Positions 7,051 to 17,041 of a stretch of DNA of 64,000 bases are shown in pieces. The notes below the pieces were generated by a model, which was given only the letters and a program-made list of their open reading frames with translations, made no database searches and was not told the origin of the DNA. The stretch's first letter is position 1. Every line of letters begins with the position of its first letter. The DNA comes from Anaerolineae bacterium UTCFX2 (GTDB taxonomy: Bacteria > Chloroflexota > Anaerolineae > Anaerolineales > UBA4823), in NCBI GenBank assembly GCA_002050125.1, contig MWTA01000020.1:1-64000 (forward strand), given 5' to 3'. The position numbers were made by a program, and so were the translations under genes.

Positions 7051-9534
7051 ATGATGCGATTTGATCGGTTCACCGAGCGTGCTCAAGAAGCCGCTCAGCG
7101 CGCAGCCGAGATCATCCAGCGTTATGGACATAACCAGATCGATACGGAACATATTCTGCTGGCGCTGATCGAGCAGCCGCAAGGTGTCATTACCCAAATA
7201 TTGGAAAACTTAAAGGTTGATACGAACGCGCTGACCGAGCGTCTAGATTATATCCTGCGCACCAGCCCCAAAGCGAACATCTTTGGCGGCGGCGCGGGCC
7301 AGATCTTTATCACGCCGCGGGTCAAGCGGATCATTGATTTGGCGAACGAAGAAGCCAATCGCTTGAAAGACGAATATATCTCAACCGAGCACATCTTCCT
7401 GGCGATTATGAGCGAGCGCAGCACGCCCGCAGCCCGGCTGTTGGAAGGCGCGGGTGTGACGCGCGAGCGCGTGTATGAAGCCATTCAACAGATTCGTGGC
7501 GGACAGCGCGTAACTGACCCGCAAGCCGAAACCCGCTATCGCACGTTGGAACGTTTTTCGCGCGACTTGACCCAGATGTCGCACGAAGGCAAGCTCGACC
7601 CCGTGATCGGGAGGGATACCGAAATTCTGCGGGTTATCCAGATCCTCTGCCGGCGCACCAAGAACAACCCGGTGCTGATTGGAGAAGCCGGGGTTGGCAA
7701 GACAGCCATCGTTGAAGGGCTGGCGCAGAAGATCGCCGCCAATGATGTGCCGGAAATCCTTTCGGGAAAGCGCGTGTTGTCGCTGGACCTGGGCGCGATG
7801 ATTGCGGGGTCGCGTTTTCGGGGGGAGTTCGAGGAGCGCCTTAAAGCGGCGCTGGAGGAGATTCAGCGCGCCGAAGGAGAGGTGATCCTTTTTATCGACG
7901 AACTGCACACGGTGGTCGGCGCCGGCGCAGCCCAAGGCGCGATGGATGCCTCAAATATGCTCAAGCCAGCGCTGTCGCGCGGCGAACTGCAATGCGTAGG
8001 AGCCACCACACTGGATGAATACCACAAGCATATCAAGAAAGACGCAGCGCTTGAGCGGCGATTTGCCCCAGTGTATGTCGAAGAACCGAGCGTGGACGAA
8101 ACGATCTTGATGCTTCATGGTCTGCGCGATCGCTACGAAGCGCATCATAAAGTGCGTTTCTCTGACCAGGCGCTTGTGGATGCGGCGCGCCTGTCTTCCC
8201 GCTACGTCACCGAACGGCATCTGCCGGATAAAGCAATTGATCTGATCGACGAGGCGGCTGCCAAACTGCGCGTGCTGCTTTATTCATTGCCACCCGAACT
8301 GAAGGAGATGAAGACCGAGATCGATCGTCTGGCGGCTGAAGAAGAGCTCGCCGGACAGGAACGCGATTACGAGCGCGCGGCACAGAAGAAATCCGAACGC
8401 CTGCGCCTGGAAAGCGAGTTTGCCGAACACCGCGATCAGTGGGAATCCGAGCACCAACTCGATGAGATGGTCGATTCGGATGATATTGCCGAGGTGGTCG
8501 CCCAATGGACTGGCATCCCCGTTGCCCAGATGATGGAAACGGAAGCAGAAAAGCTGCTCCGCATGGAGGAGCGGCTGCACGAGCGCATCATCGGGCAAGA
8601 GGAAGCAATTCAGGCAATCTCAGACGCGATCCGGCGGGCGCGCTCGGGGCTCAAAGACCCCCGGCGACCGATCGGCTCGTTCATCTTTATTGGACCGTCC
8701 GGCGTGGGCAAGACTGAGCTGGCGAAAGCGCTAGCCTGGTTTATGTTCGACGACGAGGATGCCCTGGTGCGCATCGACATGAGCGAATATCGCGAACAGC
8801 ACACTGTCTCGCGCCTGTTCGGCGCGCCGCCCGGCTATGTTGGATACGAAGAAGGCGGTCAGCTCACCGAAGCGGTCCGGCGGCGACCATATCGGGTGAT
8901 CTTATTCGATGAGATCGAAAAAGCTCACCCCGAGGTGTGGAATGCCCTGCTGCAAATCCTGGATGACGGACGGCTCACCGATGGACAGGGTCGCACAGTT
9001 GATTTTCGCAACAGCGTTTTGATCATGACGAGCAACCTGGGGACGGAATACGTGCGCCGCTCCGGCAGCCTGGGCTTTCTCCAAAACCGCGGCGATGACG
9101 ACGAGCGCGAGGAGCAGGAAAAGATCAAAAAAGCGTTGAAGGGAACCTTCAGACCGGAGTTTCTCAACCGGATCGATGAAATCATAACCTTCTCGCCGCT
9201 CTCGATCGAGCAGATGCGCGACATCGTCGAACTGCAGATGAAAGAGGTACAGGAGCGTTTGCATGAGCGCGGCTTGCAAGTTGAACTGACGCCCGCAGCG
9301 CGCGACTGGCTGGCTCAGGAGGGTTTTGACCCGGCGTTTGGTGCGCGCCCGCTCCTGCGTGCCCTGCAAAAGCACGTGGAGAGCCCGCTGTCGGTCAACC
9401 TGCTGGAAGGGCAGTTCTCTGAAGGCGATACGATCATCGTGGACGTGGACGAGGCAACCAGCAAGTTGGTCTTCCGCCAAATGGGGCAAGGCATCCCGGC
9501 GGAGGAGCTTGGTCACGTGGACGCGCAGCGCTAA
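7051..9534 (+). CDS. clpC: ClpC-type AAA+ unfoldase of the Clp protease
   Basis: 827 residues, the size of ClpC. Two N-terminal Clp repeats (residues 1-150) start with [20 protein letters not shown]. The first AAA+ domain has Walker A GEAGVGKT near 210 and Walker B LFIDELHT near 280. A short middle domain follows (about 415-480), much shorter than in the disaggregase ClpB. The second AAA+ domain has GPSGVGKT near 547 and [12 protein letters not shown] near 620. It would unfold substrates for ClpP. No clpP or adaptor gene is near, and ctsR/mcsAB, the usual Firmicutes partners, are absent. A second in-frame ATG follows the first directly. An intrinsic terminator ends the unit. Confidence 0.93.
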   Translation: MMRFDRFTERAQEAAQRAAEIIQRYGHNQIDTEHILLALIEQPQGVITQILENLKVDTNALTERLDYILRTSPKANIFGGGAGQIFITPRVKRIIDLANEEANRLKDEYISTEHIFLAIMSERSTPAARLLEGAGVTRERVYEAIQQIRGGQRVTDPQAETRYRTLERFSRDLTQMSHEGKLDPVIGRDTEILRVIQILCRRTKNNPVLIGEAGVGKTAIVEGLAQKIAANDVPEILSGKRVLSLDLGAMIAGSRFRGEFEERLKAALEEIQRAEGEVILFIDELHTVVGAGAAQGAMDASNMLKPALSRGELQCVGATTLDEYHKHIKKDAALERRFAPVYVEEPSVDETILMLHGLRDRYEAHHKVRFSDQALVDAARLSSRYVTERHLPDKAIDLIDEAAAKLRVLLYSLPPELKEMKTEIDRLAAEEELAGQERDYERAAQKKSERLRLESEFAEHRDQWESEHQLDEMVDSDDIAEVVAQWTGIPVAQMMETEAEKLLRMEERLHERIIGQEEAIQAISDAIRRARSGLKDPRRPIGSFIFIGPSGVGKTELAKALAWFMFDDEDALVRIDMSEYREQHTVSRLFGAPPGYVGYEEGGQLTEAVRRRPYRVILFDEIEKAHPEVWNALLQILDDGRLTDGQGRTVDFRNSVLIMTSNLGTEYVRRSGSLGFLQNRGDDDEREEQEKIKKALKGTFRPEFLNRIDEIITFSPLSIEQMRDIVELQMKEVQERLHERGLQVELTPAARDWLAQEGFDPAFGARPLLRALQKHVESPLSVNLLEGQFSEGDTIIVDVDEATSKLVFRQMGQGIPAEELGHVDAQR

Positions 9535-9556
9535 ATCGCTGTACATACTCGAATTA

Positions 9557-9592
9557 GGGCGTTGGAAGCCAGGTCTGGCTCCAACGCCCTTT
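9557..9592 (+). terminator. Intrinsic terminator of clpC
   Basis: GGGCGTTGGA(A)GCCAG pairs with CTGGCTCCAACGCCC: a 15-bp stem with one bulged A and a tiny loop, followed by TTTC. It lies 23 bases after the clpC stop. Confidence 0.85.
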
Positions 9593-9668
9593 CATTACTC
9601 CAGTACTAATGACTTTGTAAGCTTGTCCAGCCTGTTAATTTTGTTATGTTCAGCATTGCAAATATTCA

Positions 9669-9674
9669 TATAAT
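9669..9674 (+). promoter_or_regulatory. -10 element placing transcription start on the ATG of the next gene
   Basis: TATAAT at 9669-9674 is followed by six bases and then ATG 9681, so the expected start point is the A of the start codon (a leaderless mRNA). There is no ribosome site between them and no clear -35. Confidence 0.4.
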
Positions 9675-9680
9675 CAAGCC

Positions 9681-10307
9681 ATGACCGGTATTGTCCTGTG
9701 TTTGAACGATGTGAAGATTCCGCGCGAGAAACAGCTCGTAAATTGTCCGCGCTGCGGCGGGAAATCCGTTCGCCGATGGGGCTCAGACACTCGCAATATT
9801 TACGACACCCGTCCGATTAACGCGGTCGTTTTTCGGTTTTTCTGCGTTGACTGTAATCGCACATTTCGTTATTACCCTCAGGGGATCGATCGTTCGCAGC
9901 TAACCGTGCGCATTCGGCGGCTGGCGGCATTGCTGTGGCTTATGGATCTCAGCACCCGCGATGTCGAAGATATCTTTGACGCATTAGGCGTGAGCATTAA
10001 CCGGATGACCGTCTGGCGCGAGGGGCAGAAGTTGATCGAAGAGCTGTCGCAGCAAAAGCTGTTGAGTCTGGATCGTCGTTATACCATTATTCGGCGGGAA
10101 GCGGGCGGGGAGTTGGTTCCAAACGGGCTTTCATTATCGCTCAGCCTCGACTCGTCAACAATTCTGATGTTGGGTAATATGCTGGCAGAGAGCCGGGAAG
10201 CGCTGATCGCCTGGTTGAAAACTGTGTTGGCTGATCTGGAAATCGAGATTCGCGATTTGAGCGAGTTCGATTTAGAGGTCCACGAGCTGGTTCACCTGAG
10301 CCAATAA
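9681..10307 (+). CDS. Transposase-derived zinc-ribbon/HTH protein, probably domesticated
   Basis: 208 residues. The N-terminus holds a zinc ribbon: CPRCG near residue 22 and CVDC near 56. A helical segment follows (LAALLWLMDLSTRDVEDIFDALGVSINRMTVWREGQ, about 75-115) that reads as the DNA-binding region of IS1/ISL3-like transposases. The remaining 90 residues sit where a DDE nuclease domain would begin but are short and lack a recognisable DDE triad. It could be a remnant or a co-opted DNA-binding regulator. There are no terminal inverted repeats or target duplications around it, the frame is intact, and it may be leaderless. It is followed by a strong hairpin and a convergent gene. Confidence 0.6.
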   Translation: MTGIVLCLNDVKIPREKQLVNCPRCGGKSVRRWGSDTRNIYDTRPINAVVFRFFCVDCNRTFRYYPQGIDRSQLTVRIRRLAALLWLMDLSTRDVEDIFDALGVSINRMTVWREGQKLIEELSQQKLLSLDRRYTIIRREAGGELVPNGLSLSLSLDSSTILMLGNMLAESREALIAWLKTVLADLEIEIRDLSEFDLEVHELVHLSQ

Positions 10308-10330
10308 CGAATTTATTTTTATTTCATTGG

Positions 10331-10361
10331 AACAGCCCGCCAGGTTATCAGGCGGGCTGTT
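10331..10361. terminator. Hairpin between convergent genes
   Basis: AACAGCCCGCC (10331-10341) and GGCGGGCTGTT (10351-10361) form a perfect 11-bp stem with a 9-base loop that includes the stop codon of the minus-strand gene. Neither side has a proper T tract, so termination is plausible but not certain. Confidence 0.5.
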
Positions 10362-10662
10362 CGTCGTCGAATGTTCCGCCCTGGATCTCGCGGCTGAGCA
10401 AATGCTTGTCTGCGTCAAAAGTGAGCTCGACTTCAATTCTTTGGAAGCAGCGCCCGCTCTCACCGACCAGCAGCTTACGCGTGAAGAAGGTGGGGCGTGC
10501 GTCCTGCGCCCCACCATATTCGATGCTCAAGTCGTTGCGCAGGTCTATGCGCGCCCGAATCTTTTCTCTGCAGCGGTTGCATTTCACGGATATCCAATAA
10601 CCGGGATCTTCCGGGCGGGAGGCAGATGAAAACCAGTCGGAGATCTTCTTGAAGAGGTTCAT
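10348..10662 (-). CDS. Small hypothetical protein with one CxxC pair
   Basis: 104 residues, starting MNLFKKISDWF, an amphipathic helix. A CNRC pair lies near residue 28, followed by KIRARIDLRNDLSIEYG and a later basic segment, with a lone Cys (GRCFQRIEVELTFD) near 72. The overall look is a small beta-rich zinc- or DNA-associated protein. I do not recognise a named family. The frame is fully open, the codon use matches its neighbours and the end coincides with a hairpin, which supports a real gene. It converges on the transposase-derived gene and is divergent from uvrA. Confidence 0.6.
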   Translation of the reverse strand: MNLFKKISDWFSSASRPEDPGYWISVKCNRCREKIRARIDLRNDLSIEYGGAQDARPTFFTRKLLVGESGRCFQRIEVELTFDADKHLLSREIQGGTFDDEQPA

Positions 10663-10803
10663 AATAATTTATTTTACCCGAACCGCTGACCGGATAGTGC
10701 GTTTTCGAGTTTTCCCGCGAACGTCAGAGAAATTGGTATAATACAAGTTCGCAGTCTTTGCTGAACAATTGTCGGTTGAACGAAAGCCTGGTAAATATCG
10801 AAC

Positions 10804-10831
10804 GCACATTCTAAAACAAATGTGCTATAAT
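10804..10831 (+). promoter_or_regulatory. uvrA promoter with palindromic operator-like site
   Basis: GCACATT (10804-10810) and AATGTGC (10819-10825) form a perfect 7-bp inverted repeat with an 8-base centre. Its right arm runs into an extended -10 (TGC then TATAAT at 10826-10831), so a bound protein would cover the -35/-10 spacer. A second extended -10 (TGG then TATAAT, 10734-10742) lies further upstream. The start would be near 10838, giving a 90-nt leader. Confidence 0.5.
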
Positions 10832-10927
10832 TCTTGTCAGTTTCTTGCATCGATTTATTTCGCACCGCTCAACCTGATTACAGACTAACGAACTGGCTGA
10901 TTTCTGATTTCAAAGGGCTGAATAGTA

Positions 10928-13894
10928 ATGTCCCAAAATGTTATTCGCGTCGTTGGCGCGCGTGAGCACAACTTAAAAAACATCACAGTTGAAATACCGC
11001 GGGATAAGCTGGTCGTGATCACCGGTTTATCCGGTTCGGGAAAGTCTTCCCTGGCGTTTGACACCATTTTCGCCGAGGGACAACGCCGTTATGTCGAATC
11101 GCTTTCGGCGTATGCGCGGCAGTTTTTAGGTCAGATGGAAAAGCCGGACGTCGATTATATCGACGGGCTTTCGCCGGCAGTCTCGATCGATCAAAAAGGC
11201 GCCTCGCACAATCCGCGCTCGACCGTGGGAACGGTAACGGAAATCTACGATTACCTGCGCCTGCTGTATGCACGGGCGGGCATTCCGCACTGCCCGGTCT
11301 GCGGGCGTGAAGTCGTCAGGCAGTCGGCGCAGGAAATCGTGGAGGCGATCGAACGCCTGCCAGAATCGGCGCGCGTGCTGATCCTGGCGCCGCTTGTGCG
11401 CGGGCGCAAAGGTACGCACCAGGCGGCGCTGGAAGAAATCCGCAAAGCCGGTTTTGTGCGCGCCCGGGTTGACGGCGAGGTACTGGAGTTGGAAGACGAG
11501 ATCCAGATGGACCGCTACAAGATACACACGATTGAAGCGGTGGTCGACCGGTTAGTCATCCAGTCATATGCGGACGAAAAAGAAGCCGAAGCGGCGCGTT
11601 CGCGGCTGACCGATTCGGTCGAGACGGCGCTCAGGTTTGGCGATGGCTATCTCACCCTGCACTGGCTCAACCCGCCGGATGAGGCGCGGTTTGATCAGCT
11701 AGAACGCCAAATGGATGCCGGCGAGGTTGACAGCGGGGAACCTGCGCCGCCCCCGACCGCCGGCCGCGACCTGCATTTCTCTGAACACCTGGCGTGTCCG
11801 GAGCATGGATCGGTGCTGCCGGAGATCGAACCGCGCACCTTCTCATTCAACACCCCGCATGGCGCCTGCCCCGATTGTCAGGGTCTTGGAGGTCAACTCA
11901 AGATCGACCCGGATCTGCTGATCCCCGATCGCGAGCTATCGCTGCTGGAAGGCGCGATCATCGCTTCCGAATGGAGGGGGCCGCGTGAAGAGGGCGGTTA
12001 TTACTGGCAGACGCTCGAAGCAGTCGCCCGGCATTATAAGATCGACTTGAACACTCCGGTCAAAGAGCTTTCCAAAGAGAAGCTCGACCTGATCCTGTAT
12101 GGGACGAACGGGCGCGAGGTGACCATCCACTACCGCAATAAGGACGGGCGAACCGGCACCTGGCAGATGGCGTTCGAAGGGGTGATCGGCAATTTGCAGC
12201 GGCGCTACAGCGACACCTCCTCGGAATATGCGCGCGAACGCATTTCGGAGTTGATGAGCGAACAGACTTGCCCCACCTGTAAGGGCACGCGCCTGCGCCC
12301 GGAAGCGCTGGCTGTCACCGTCGCGGGGGGCAATATCGTTGAGGTGACCCAATGGCCGGTTCTGCGCACGCTGGAATGGGCGCGCATGCTTCACGGACCG
12401 GAATCGCCGCTGACGCCCCGCCAGCAAGCCATCGCCGACCGCATCCTCAAAGAGATTCAAGCCCGCTTGGGTTTCCTGGTGGATGTCGGGCTGGATTACC
12501 TCACGCTCCAGCGCTCGGCTGCCACGCTCTCGGGCGGCGAGGCGCAGCGCATCCGGCTGGCGACGCAGATCGGTTCGCGGCTGATGGGGGTGCTGTACGT
12601 ACTGGATGAACCGTCCATCGGATTGCACCCGCGCGACAACGCGCGCTTGCTCAACACCCTGATCGGTCTACGCGACCTGGGTAACACCGTACTGGTGGTG
12701 GAGCACGATACCGAGACGATTCTGACGGCGGATTGGATCGTCGATTTGGGTCCTCTGGCAGGCGAACACGGCGGGCTGGTGGTGGCGGAAGGGACGGTCG
12801 AAAACATTCTTCAGACGCCCGATTCGCTCACGGGGGCTTATCTTTCGGGCCGGCTGCGCGTGCCCATCCCAGAGAAGCGCCGCAACGGAAACGGTAAGAT
12901 TCTCACAATCTGCGGCGCGCGTGAGCACAACCTGAAAGATATTAACGTGAGCATCCCGCTGGGGAGGCTGGTGTGCGTCACGGGCGTATCCGGTTCGGGC
13001 AAATCGACCCTGATGGTAGAGATCCTTTACAAAGCGCTGGCACGCGCCTTGAACGGGGCGCATACCACCGCGGGCGCGCACGAAAGCATCGAGGGGCTCG
13101 AACATCTGGATAAGATCATCAATATCGATCAGTCTCCCATCGGGCGCACGCCGCGCTCAAACCCGGGTACCTATACCGGGTTGTTCGATCAGATACGGGC
13201 GCTGTTTGCCGAACTGCCGGAGAGCAAAGTGCGCGGTTACAAGCCAGGGCGCTTCTCTTTCAACGTCCACGGCGGGCGCTGCGAAGCCTGTCAGGGTCAG
13301 GGGCAGCTGCGGATCGAGATGCAGTTTTTGCCCGATATCTATGTGCCCTGCGACGTCTGTCACGGCGCGCGTTTTAATCGCGAGACTTTACAGGTGCGCT
13401 TCAAAGACCTCAGCATTGCCGATGTTTTAGAATTGACGGTTGACCGTGCCCTGGAGGTCTTCGCCGCTTTTCCGGCGATGCTCAGTAAGCTGCAAACCCT
13501 GCACGACGTGGGGCTGGGATATGTGCGCCTCGGGCAGCCGGCGCCAACCCTCTCGGGCGGGGAGGCGCAGCGAGTCAAGCTCGCCCGCGAGCTGTCGCGG
13601 CGCTCCACCGGGTGCACGCTCTATGTGTTGGACGAGCCGTCGGTTGGGCTGCACGCCGCGGATGTGCATAAGCTGATCGAGGTGTTGCAGCGGCTGGTGG
13701 ATGCGGGCAACAGCGTGCTGATTATCGAGCATAACCTGGATATCATAAAGGTTGCTGATTACATCATCGACCTGGGCCCCGAGGGCGGGGACCGGGGGGG
13801 CTGGGTGATCGCAGAAGGGACGCCCGAAGAGGTGTGCGCCAACGACGCCTCGTTTACCGGACAGCATCTGCGCCCGTTTATTTGCACAGTTTAA
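10928..13894 (+). CDS. uvrA: Excinuclease ABC subunit A (UvrA)
   Basis: 988 residues, slightly longer than the usual 940. Two ABC ATPase halves are present: Walker A GLSGSGKS near residue 33 with signature LSGGEAQR near 537, and GVSGSGKS near 686 with LSGGEAQR near 877. Zinc-binding pairs are visible: CPVCG near 120, CPDCQG near 315, CPTCKG near 450, CEACQG and CDVCHG in the second half. UvrA dimerises, finds bulky lesions in duplex DNA and loads UvrB for nucleotide excision repair. uvrB and uvrC are not in the window. It has its own promoter and palindrome upstream and an intrinsic terminator downstream. Confidence 0.97.
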   Translation: MSQNVIRVVGAREHNLKNITVEIPRDKLVVITGLSGSGKSSLAFDTIFAEGQRRYVESLSAYARQFLGQMEKPDVDYIDGLSPAVSIDQKGASHNPRSTVGTVTEIYDYLRLLYARAGIPHCPVCGREVVRQSAQEIVEAIERLPESARVLILAPLVRGRKGTHQAALEEIRKAGFVRARVDGEVLELEDEIQMDRYKIHTIEAVVDRLVIQSYADEKEAEAARSRLTDSVETALRFGDGYLTLHWLNPPDEARFDQLERQMDAGEVDSGEPAPPPTAGRDLHFSEHLACPEHGSVLPEIEPRTFSFNTPHGACPDCQGLGGQLKIDPDLLIPDRELSLLEGAIIASEWRGPREEGGYYWQTLEAVARHYKIDLNTPVKELSKEKLDLILYGTNGREVTIHYRNKDGRTGTWQMAFEGVIGNLQRRYSDTSSEYARERISELMSEQTCPTCKGTRLRPEALAVTVAGGNIVEVTQWPVLRTLEWARMLHGPESPLTPRQQAIADRILKEIQARLGFLVDVGLDYLTLQRSAATLSGGEAQRIRLATQIGSRLMGVLYVLDEPSIGLHPRDNARLLNTLIGLRDLGNTVLVVEHDTETILTADWIVDLGPLAGEHGGLVVAEGTVENILQTPDSLTGAYLSGRLRVPIPEKRRNGNGKILTICGAREHNLKDINVSIPLGRLVCVTGVSGSGKSTLMVEILYKALARALNGAHTTAGAHESIEGLEHLDKIINIDQSPIGRTPRSNPGTYTGLFDQIRALFAELPESKVRGYKPGRFSFNVHGGRCEACQGQGQLRIEMQFLPDIYVPCDVCHGARFNRETLQVRFKDLSIADVLELTVDRALEVFAAFPAMLSKLQTLHDVGLGYVRLGQPAPTLSGGEAQRVKLARELSRRSTGCTLYVLDEPSVGLHAADVHKLIEVLQRLVDAGNSVLIIEHNLDIIKVADYIIDLGPEGGDRGGWVIAEGTPEEVCANDASFTGQHLRPFICTV

Positions 13895-13933
13895 CGCGGC
13901 TCACCCAGCGTCTACGCGGGGTAAATAGAGAAT

Positions 13934-13967
13934 CGGCGCGGCTGTCACAACCGCGCCGGTTTTATTT
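13934..13967 (+). terminator. Intrinsic terminator of uvrA
   Basis: CGGCGCGG (13934-13941) pairs with CCGCGCCG (13951-13958) around a 9-base loop, followed by GTTTTATTT. It overlaps the end of the convergent DDN-type gene. Confidence 0.8.
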
Positions 13968-14549
13968 CCGGCGGCGCAGCAAGTGGTAAATCAGCAAACC
14001 AACCAGCCCAAGCGGAACCCAGACCCAAGCCAGGTCTCCGGGCCCATCTGAGCCGCTCATGCGTTCTGTCAGTGTGACCCGCACCAGGCGATAACTGGAT
14101 GTCAACTGGTCGAGTTCAACGTCCGACATGTGCTGCAGATCGAACCCAAACAACCGCCCGACAATTCCGCTGGCAACGATCACCCGGCGCAGGAGCGGTA
14201 AACGCTCCGGGTCGTCGCTGATATCCTCCGCCAGACCCGCCCACCAGCCATCCGGCAGCCAGATTTCAACCTCCGGGTTTGCCAGGATGTTGCGATACCA
14301 GTCCGAGACGTGACCAAAACCCGCGGAAAAATAGACCACATTGCCTTCCTGCACATAGTTAACCGGCGTGCGGCGGCGCAGCCCCGTCTTCCGTCCGGTG
14401 TGGGTGATCGCCAGAATCTGCCCGCCCACAGAGGGCCAGATATTGATCCAGCGCCGCAGCCCCAACCGCCACATCCCGACCATGGCGAAATTGAGTTTCT
14501 TGAAACTCTGGCGCAGCATCGCTTCGTTTTGTTGATTTACGATGGTCAT
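13962..14549 (-). CDS. Nitroreductase/DDN-type deazaflavin-dependent protein with C-terminal membrane anchor
   Basis: 195 residues. The core (about 30-160) fits the split-barrel family of the mycobacterial F420-dependent nitroreductase Ddn: LAITHTGRKTGLRRRTPVNYV, then GNVVYFSAGFGHVSDWYRNILANPEVEI. The Gly-Arg-Lys and Trp-Tyr-Arg-Asn residues are typical of the cofactor pocket. A hydrophobic helix and RRRK near the C-terminus suggest a membrane tail. Family members use F420 (or bind other flavins) to reduce quinones or other small molecules. The real substrate is unknown. It ends opposite uvrA within the shared terminator region. Confidence 0.8.
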   Translation of the reverse strand: MTIVNQQNEAMLRQSFKKLNFAMVGMWRLGLRRWINIWPSVGGQILAITHTGRKTGLRRRTPVNYVQEGNVVYFSAGFGHVSDWYRNILANPEVEIWLPDGWWAGLAEDISDDPERLPLLRRVIVASGIVGRLFGFDLQHMSDVELDQLTSSYRLVRVTLTERMSGSDGPGDLAWVWVPLGLVGLLIYHLLRRRK

Positions 14550-14585
14550 CTCGATCTTCCTTTTTTAGCTTGCCTGGTTGAATGG

Positions 14586-15815
14586 TTAGTCCCCGGTTCG
14601 GGCAGACCGCCCAAGGTGCAGCGTTTCCTCCCCCAGCCAGAGCCGTTGCAGCGGCTCAGCCTCCAGACGCATGAGGCGGCTGTTGGCAAAGAAAGGAAAG
14701 TCGAAGCCGGTCGGATCGCCAGCCTGTTTGCCTGGGATCGGCATCAGCCGCGCGGTGAGGGGCTTGCCGAGGCGCGGCGCTAGAACCGCCAGGTCCAGCA
14801 GCAGCGCGTAAAGCTGATCGGCAGTGACCTCCCCGGCAAGCGGGATGGTATCCAACCCGGTCCCGCATACAGTCGAAAACATCAGCAGGTCTTTCACCGT
14901 GAGCAGCCCTTCGCTGATCCGCTGGGCGAGGATGGCATCTTCCAGCGCCGGCAGCATCATGCCGTTGAAGCCGGTTCTCTGGAACCTGGCGCGGTCCAGC
15001 GTGTCCGCCAGGAAGGCGACCGCAGCCAGCGAGCCATGTCGACCAAAGCCGGGCACGCCGAGCTGTTCCAGCGCCGCGCCGATCGAGTCTTCGGGAGCGG
15101 GGAACGGCGCAAGGGTGAAATCCAAACCGGCGAATTCAAAACCGTAGCGCTCCGCCTGCGGTTGCGCGCCGCGGGTGAGCGCGTGGGCGTGGCGCTCGAC
15201 CGCCTCGATCAGGCTCTGGCGGGCAGCGGCGAGCGACGCGGCGTTTGTAAGCGCAGCGACAGCCAGGTCGGCTGCCTGGAGCGCCAGCGCAAAGGCGGGT
15301 CGGTCGCTCCCGGCGTAGGCGGCGGGGAAGAACGGCGAGCCGCCCTCGACGCCGGCGAGCGCGGCAAAACGCAGATTCGCAAAGCCATCCCCCGAGCGAG
15401 CCGCGATCTGGTGGATCACCTCGGCGCACTGGCGCACGGCGGGCAAGGAGATCCCGTTGTCGGCGGTGGTCATCAGTCCGGTCAGAAAAACGTTTTCCGT
15501 GGCCGCGATGACCGCGGGAATGTGCTGGTAGTGCGCCAGATTTTGGGGCAGCGCCGGGCCGAGCGAAACGTATTGGATGTCCAGCGCGGCAGCCAGCTTT
15601 TCGACCTCGACTGCCAGGTGGACCAGGGTGGTCTCATCCACGGTCGGGAGGAAATGCGCAAACGGCGGCGTGGCGATGCGGGTTGTTTGAACTTCATATC
15701 CCAGCCCCTCGAACGCGGGGCGGGCAGCGTTCAGTAGGCTGGCGCAATTATGGAGCAGACCGGCGTTCAGAGGCCAGCCGGGATTGAGAAAACAGGTGAT
15801 CGAACGAATTTTCAT
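14586..15815 (-). CDS. DUF711 family protein
   Basis: 409 residues matching the DUF711 (UPF0210) family, which is distantly related to pyruvate formate-lyase-like barrels but lacks a known reaction. Recognisable parts are the N-terminal MKIRSITCFLNPGWP, the VFLTGLMTTADNGISLPAVRQCAEVIHQIA stretch near 108-137, the FANLRFAALAGVEGGSPFFPAAY segment, and GTGLDTIPLAGEVT near 315. Archaeal and actinobacterial members lie near amino-acid or cell division genes, which gives little help. It is downstream of the TrmH-family gene (35-base gap) in a run of minus-strand genes. Confidence 0.85.
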   Translation of the reverse strand: MKIRSITCFLNPGWPLNAGLLHNCASLLNAARPAFEGLGYEVQTTRIATPPFAHFLPTVDETTLVHLAVEVEKLAAALDIQYVSLGPALPQNLAHYQHIPAVIAATENVFLTGLMTTADNGISLPAVRQCAEVIHQIAARSGDGFANLRFAALAGVEGGSPFFPAAYAGSDRPAFALALQAADLAVAALTNAASLAAARQSLIEAVERHAHALTRGAQPQAERYGFEFAGLDFTLAPFPAPEDSIGAALEQLGVPGFGRHGSLAAVAFLADTLDRARFQRTGFNGMMLPALEDAILAQRISEGLLTVKDLLMFSTVCGTGLDTIPLAGEVTADQLYALLLDLAVLAPRLGKPLTARLMPIPGKQAGDPTGFDFPFFANSRLMRLEAEPLQRLWLGEETLHLGRSARTGD

Positions 15816-15850
15816 AGTTTTCCTTATAAACGAATTACGGGCGCGTTATA

Positions 15851-16642
15851 TTACTTTGAAACAGGCAGGCGGCTGAGTTGGCGCTGGCGCACAGCCTCGA
15901 ACATCAGCACGCCCGCGGCAACCGCGGCGTTCAGTGATTCGCTCTTGCCGGGCAGCGGGATGTGCAGACAGCCGCCGGCTGCCTGGCGGGCGGCGGGACT
16001 GGCGCCTTGCGCTTCGTTGCCCACAATCAGTGCAAATGGCGCTTGCAAGTCAGTCTGGGTATAGGGGGCGCCCTCGTCCGTGGCTGCCAGAAGAAGCGGA
16101 ACGTCTTTCAGGTACTGGGTGATCGCCTCCCAGGCAAGGCTGCGGATCGGCAAGCGAAAGTGGGCGCCCATCCCGGCGCGCAGAGTTTTTGGCGCAAAGG
16201 CGTCGGTTGTTTCCGGGGGGAGCAGCGCTGCCTGGACTCCGGCTGCGAGCGCCGTGCGCAGCATGGCGCCCAGGTTGCCCGGATCGCGGATCTGATCCGC
16301 GATGAGAACGAAATCCGGTTTGGACGGGAGCGGGAGATCGAGCCACTCCAGCGCGGCGAGCAGCTCTGAGGAGGACACCGTGGCGCTCGCCGAATGCAGC
16401 ACGGATTCCGTCACCTGCTCGATCGGCGCGCCCTGCACTGCAAAACCTTGCAGGACTTTCTGGCCGCGCTCAGACAGGTCCTGGGTATGGATAATGAAAC
16501 GTGCCTTCCACCCAGCCGCAAGCGCTTCCTCGACCAGGCGCACCCCTTCCACGACAAAGGTTTTTTCGGCGCGGCGCAGGCGCGGCTGATTTTGCAGGGC
16601 TTTCAGCCACTTGATGCGCGGGTTTTGGTAGGAGGTGATCAC
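15851..16642 (-). CDS. TrmH/SpoU family RNA 2'-O-methyltransferase
   Basis: 263 residues. An N-terminal substrate-binding domain (residues 1-90) starts with YQNPRIKWLKALQ and contains FVVEGVRLVEEAL. The SpoU methylase domain follows with its three motifs: ADQIRDPGNLGAMLRTA (motif 1), LIVGNEAQGAS (motif 2) and IPLPGKSESLNAAVAAGVLMFE (motif 3), which build the SAM-binding trefoil knot. It methylates a ribose 2'-OH in rRNA or tRNA. The domain order resembles TsnR/RlmB-type enzymes, but the target nucleotide is not predictable here. It begins two bases after the HIT gene stop. Confidence 0.9.
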   Translation of the reverse strand: MITSYQNPRIKWLKALQNQPRLRRAEKTFVVEGVRLVEEALAAGWKARFIIHTQDLSERGQKVLQGFAVQGAPIEQVTESVLHSASATVSSSELLAALEWLDLPLPSKPDFVLIADQIRDPGNLGAMLRTALAAGVQAALLPPETTDAFAPKTLRAGMGAHFRLPIRSLAWEAITQYLKDVPLLLAATDEGAPYTQTDLQAPFALIVGNEAQGASPAARQAAGGCLHIPLPGKSESLNAAVAAGVLMFEAVRQRQLSRLPVSK

Positions 16643-16644
16643 GG

Positions 16645-16989
16645 CTACCCCATGGGATGGCGCATGCGCTGACCGCCGATTAGATGCATGTGCAGGTGAT
16701 AGATGGTCTGCCCGCCATGCCCGCCGGTGTTGACGATCAGGCGATAGCCTTCATCGGCGATGCCCTCTTGCCGGGCGAGCTGCCGGGCAAGGGTGAACAT
16801 AGAACCGAGCAGGCGCTCATCTTCGGGCGCAGCCTCGTTAAGCGAGGCGATATGGCGGTTTGGCACGATTAGAATATGGGTGGGCGCCACCGGGTGGATA
16901 TCCCGAAACGCGGTCAGATGCTCATCGTGATAGAGCTGCTTGCTTGGCAATTCTCCAGTAATGATCCTGCAAAAAACACAGCGCTCCAT
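16645..16989 (-). CDS. HIT family hydrolase (HINT-like)
   Basis: 114 residues, a standard bacterial HINT. The catalytic histidine triad HLHMHL is near residue 100. The N-terminus CVFCRIITGELPSK with paired Cys is typical of zinc-carrying HIT proteins. These enzymes hydrolyse nucleoside phosphoramidates such as adenylated lysine or adenosine 5'-monophosphoramidate. It is followed after two bases by the TrmH-family gene and preceded by mtaB, so these three RNA- and nucleotide-related genes probably share one transcript. Confidence 0.92.
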   Translation of the reverse strand: MERCVFCRIITGELPSKQLYHDEHLTAFRDIHPVAPTHILIVPNRHIASLNEAAPEDERLLGSMFTLARQLARQEGIADEGYRLIVNTGGHGGQTIYHLHMHLIGGQRMRHPMG

Positions 16990-17041
16990 CGTGTTTCCTG
17001 AGCTGCGAGGGTTTTACGACCGCGTCATTGGCGCGGAAAGC

